Origin: an uncultured Chitinophagaceae bacterium
GTDB lineage: Bacteria; Bacteroidota; Bacteroidia; Chitinophagales; Chitinophagaceae
DNA: 32,437 nucleotides
Assembly: GCA_937919945.1 (NCBI GenBank)
Contig: CALESY010000128.1
Location: forward strand, 1 to 32,437
Reading direction: 5' to 3'
Numbering within the stretch: position 1 is the stretch's first letter; each line of letters starts with the position of its first letter. The translations under genes were made by a program, and so were the position numbers. Of the stretch, positions 30,874 to 32,437 are shown in pieces. Below the pieces are notes generated by a model. It was not told the origin of the DNA. It worked only from the letters and a program-made list of their open reading frames with translations, and made no database searches.

Positions 30874-32343
30874 TTACCTGCTATAGTTTGGTGCTTCCTT
30901 AGTTATTACAATATCATGCGGGTGGCTTTCTGCCATACTTGCAGATGTTATGCGTATAAACTGTGCTTCGTCTTGCAGTGTCTTAATATCTTTCGCACCG
31001 CAATAACCCATACCTGCACGTAAGCCGCCAACGAATTGTTGTACTACTTCATTCAGCGAACCTTTATATGGTACACGTCCTACAATACCCTCAGGTACTA
31101 ACTTTTTAATATCGGCTTCCATATCCTGAAAATAGCGGTCTTTTGAACCTTCCTGCATCGCCTCTACGCTACCCATCCCACGATACGATTTGAACTTACG
31201 CCCTTCGTATATAATCGTTTCGCCCGGGCTTTCTTCCGTACCTGCAAATATTGAACCTGCCATTACACAAGATGCGCCTGCAACAATAGCCTTTACCATA
31301 TCGCCCGTATAGCGAATACCACCGTCAGCAATTACAGGTATACCACGTTTCTTCAAGGCAGATACTGCTTCCATTATAGCTGTTAGCTGGGGTGCTCCGG
31401 CACCTGTTACCACGCGTGTAGTACAGATAGAACCCGGTCCTACACCTACCTTCACAGCATCAGCACCTGCATCTGCTAATGCCTTTGCACCTGCTGATGT
31501 AGCTATGTTACCAGCAATAACAGGCAATCCTTTAAATGTTTTCTTTACCAGCTTCACCATATCCACTACACCTTTCGAGTGTCCGTGTGCGCTGTCTAGT
31601 GTAATGACATCAACACCTGCTGCTTTCAATGCTTCCACACGTTGCAGTGTATCTGCAGTAATGCCTACCGCAGCACCTGCAAGTAAGCGTCCCATATTAT
31701 CTTTGGCAGAGTTGGGATGGCTTTTTATCTGCATGGTATCGCGGAAGGTTATTAAACCTATCAGCTTTCCTTTTTTATCAACTATCGGCAGTTTTTCAAT
31801 CTTATATTGCTCCAGTATCAGCTCCGCTTTCGCCATGCTGGTACCCACTGCGGCGGTAACGAGGTTGTCTTTCGTCATCACCTCGCTCACTTTCTTTTTG
31901 GTATTACGCTCAAAGCGCATATCGCGGTTGGTGAGGATGCCTACCAATAGTTTATTCTTATCTACTATAGGTATACCACCTATTTTATTATCGCGCATCA
32001 GCTTTTGCGCTTCAGCTACAGTAGCATCGGGCGTAAGTGTGATGGGGTCAACAATCAGTCCGCTTTCACTACGTTTTACTTTACGCACCTGGTCTGCCTG
32101 CCGCTCAATGCTCATATTCTTATGCAGCATACCTATACCACCTTCACGTGCCAGCGCAATAGCCAGCGTCGCTTCCGTAACGGTATCCATAGCCGCAGAT
32201 ACCATCGGAATATTCAGTTTAATGTCTTTTGTAAGTTGAGTAGCGGTACTTACTTCGCGAGGCAGTACTTCGGAGTAAGCAGGCACAAGGAGAACGTCAT
32301 CAAACGTTAGGCCTTCGCCGTAGAACTTGGATTTTATTGCCAT
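30874..32343 (-). CDS. guaB: Inosine-5'-monophosphate dehydrogenase
   Basis: IMPDH, 489 aa, oxidises IMP to XMP with NAD+ in guanine nucleotide synthesis. TIM-barrel start LTFDDVLLVPAYSEVLPREV; two CBS domains (about 95-210: MRDNKIGGIPIVDKNKLLVGILTNRDMRFE and YKIEKLPIVDKKGKLIGLITFRD); VITLDSAHGHSKGV; GNIATSAGAKALADAGADAVKVGVGPGSICTTRVVTGAG with the catalytic Cys; DGGIRYTGDMVKAIVAGASCVMAGS; YRGMGSVEAM; GLRAGMGYCGAKDI. The ATG at 32343 is used; a -7 box (32347-32354) ends 3 nt before it, which excludes the TTG at 32349 and suggests a leaderless mRNA. Confidence 0.97.
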   Translation of the reverse strand: MAIKSKFYGEGLTFDDVLLVPAYSEVLPREVSTATQLTKDIKLNIPMVSAAMDTVTEATLAIALAREGGIGMLHKNMSIERQADQVRKVKRSESGLIVDPITLTPDATVAEAQKLMRDNKIGGIPIVDKNKLLVGILTNRDMRFERNTKKKVSEVMTKDNLVTAAVGTSMAKAELILEQYKIEKLPIVDKKGKLIGLITFRDTMQIKSHPNSAKDNMGRLLAGAAVGITADTLQRVEALKAAGVDVITLDSAHGHSKGVVDMVKLVKKTFKGLPVIAGNIATSAGAKALADAGADAVKVGVGPGSICTTRVVTGAGAPQLTAIMEAVSALKKRGIPVIADGGIRYTGDMVKAIVAGASCVMAGSIFAGTEESPGETIIYEGRKFKSYRGMGSVEAMQEGSKDRYFQDMEADIKKLVPEGIVGRVPYKGSLNEVVQQFVGGLRAGMGYCGAKDIKTLQDEAQFIRITSASMAESHPHDIVITKEAPNYSR

Positions 32344-32346
32344 GTG

Positions 32347-32354
32347 CAAAGGTA
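32347..32354 (-). promoter_or_regulatory. -7 box for guaB, next to the ATG
   Basis: TACCTTTG on the minus strand, the same octamer as the infA promoter, 3 nt before the guaB ATG. The -33 region has TTTT (32374-32377), a 3-of-4 match. The region 32355-32437 to the window end shows no gene. Confidence 0.5.
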
Positions 32355-32437
32355 ATGTAAGAATTTGAAATTTAAAAAACGAGCTATAATGTTCTGCTAT
32401 ACCCTTATAAAACCCTTTGCTGACAAGCCTCTACACA

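Noticed and set aside
31505..32239. 244-codon plus-strand ORF opposite guaB
   Set aside because: Antisense shadow of a well-conserved gene; serine-rich composition typical of reversed coding DNA.

Overview
The window looks like a chromosomal segment from a member of the Bacteroidota, most like the Chitinophagaceae / Sphingobacteriia side of the phylum. Four things point there. Several exported proteins carry type IX secretion (Por) C-terminal sorting domains. Promoters fit the Bacteroidota TTG-N19-21-TAnnTTTG pattern, and most starts lack a Shine-Dalgarno sequence. DUF5686, choice-of-anchor V and YkuD_2 family proteins are present. The small ribosomal proteins L36 and S4 are of zinc-free type. 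Most of the window is core housekeeping DNA; no tRNA, rRNA, CRISPR array, transposase or prophage was seen.

Region 1 (1-3850, minus strand) is the tail of the ribosomal-protein/alpha operon in the order infA-rpmJ-rpsM-rpsK-rpsD-rpoA-rplQ. It appears to start at infA from its own consensus promoter; secY and map are not upstream. Three spacers inside it hold hairpins, one of them terminator-like between rpoA and rplQ. Region 2 (3959-6310, minus) has queA, then gmhA and a gmhB-like HAD phosphatase for heptose synthesis. Region 3 (6400-10414, plus) has an M20 dipeptidase, cytidylate kinase and a PolX/PHP protein whose polymerase aspartates are lost. Region 4 (10512-12429, plus) has a YD-repeat-like T9SS cargo protein and a ClpP-type protease.

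Region 5 (12426-13928, minus) is the accessory-looking part. A MerR regulator, a small membrane protein and a WapI-like orphan immunity protein are separated by spacers that are two diverged copies of one ~65-bp repeat with a conserved hairpin. Region 6 (13946-19166) has a thiolase, two convergent L,D-transpeptidases of different families, and a tightly overlapping set trmB / DUF5522 / alkyltransferase-like protein. Region 7 (19212-22051) has two tandem exported paralogues with a CX4CH haem-like motif and a UbiA-like membrane protein.

Region 8 (22102-32354) has an acyl-CoA carboxylase beta subunit and a divergent plus-strand run: TlpA-like thioredoxin, FUSC transporter, ACP phosphodiesterase, beta-lactamase-fold hydrolase and DUF5686 outer-membrane protein. 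It ends with guaB facing them across a bidirectional terminator. The TlpA and FUSC genes lie in the same reading frame, separated only by one TAA and one codon.

The most unusual points are the ORF-plus-repeat units of region 5, the polymerase-dead PolX, the in-frame TlpA/FUSC junction, the CX4CH exported pair, and a recurring layout in which a terminator T-tract or a -7 box sits 4-6 nt before a start codon, suggesting leaderless mRNAs. No wholly new multi-gene system is clearly demonstrated; region 5 is the best candidate for something undescribed.
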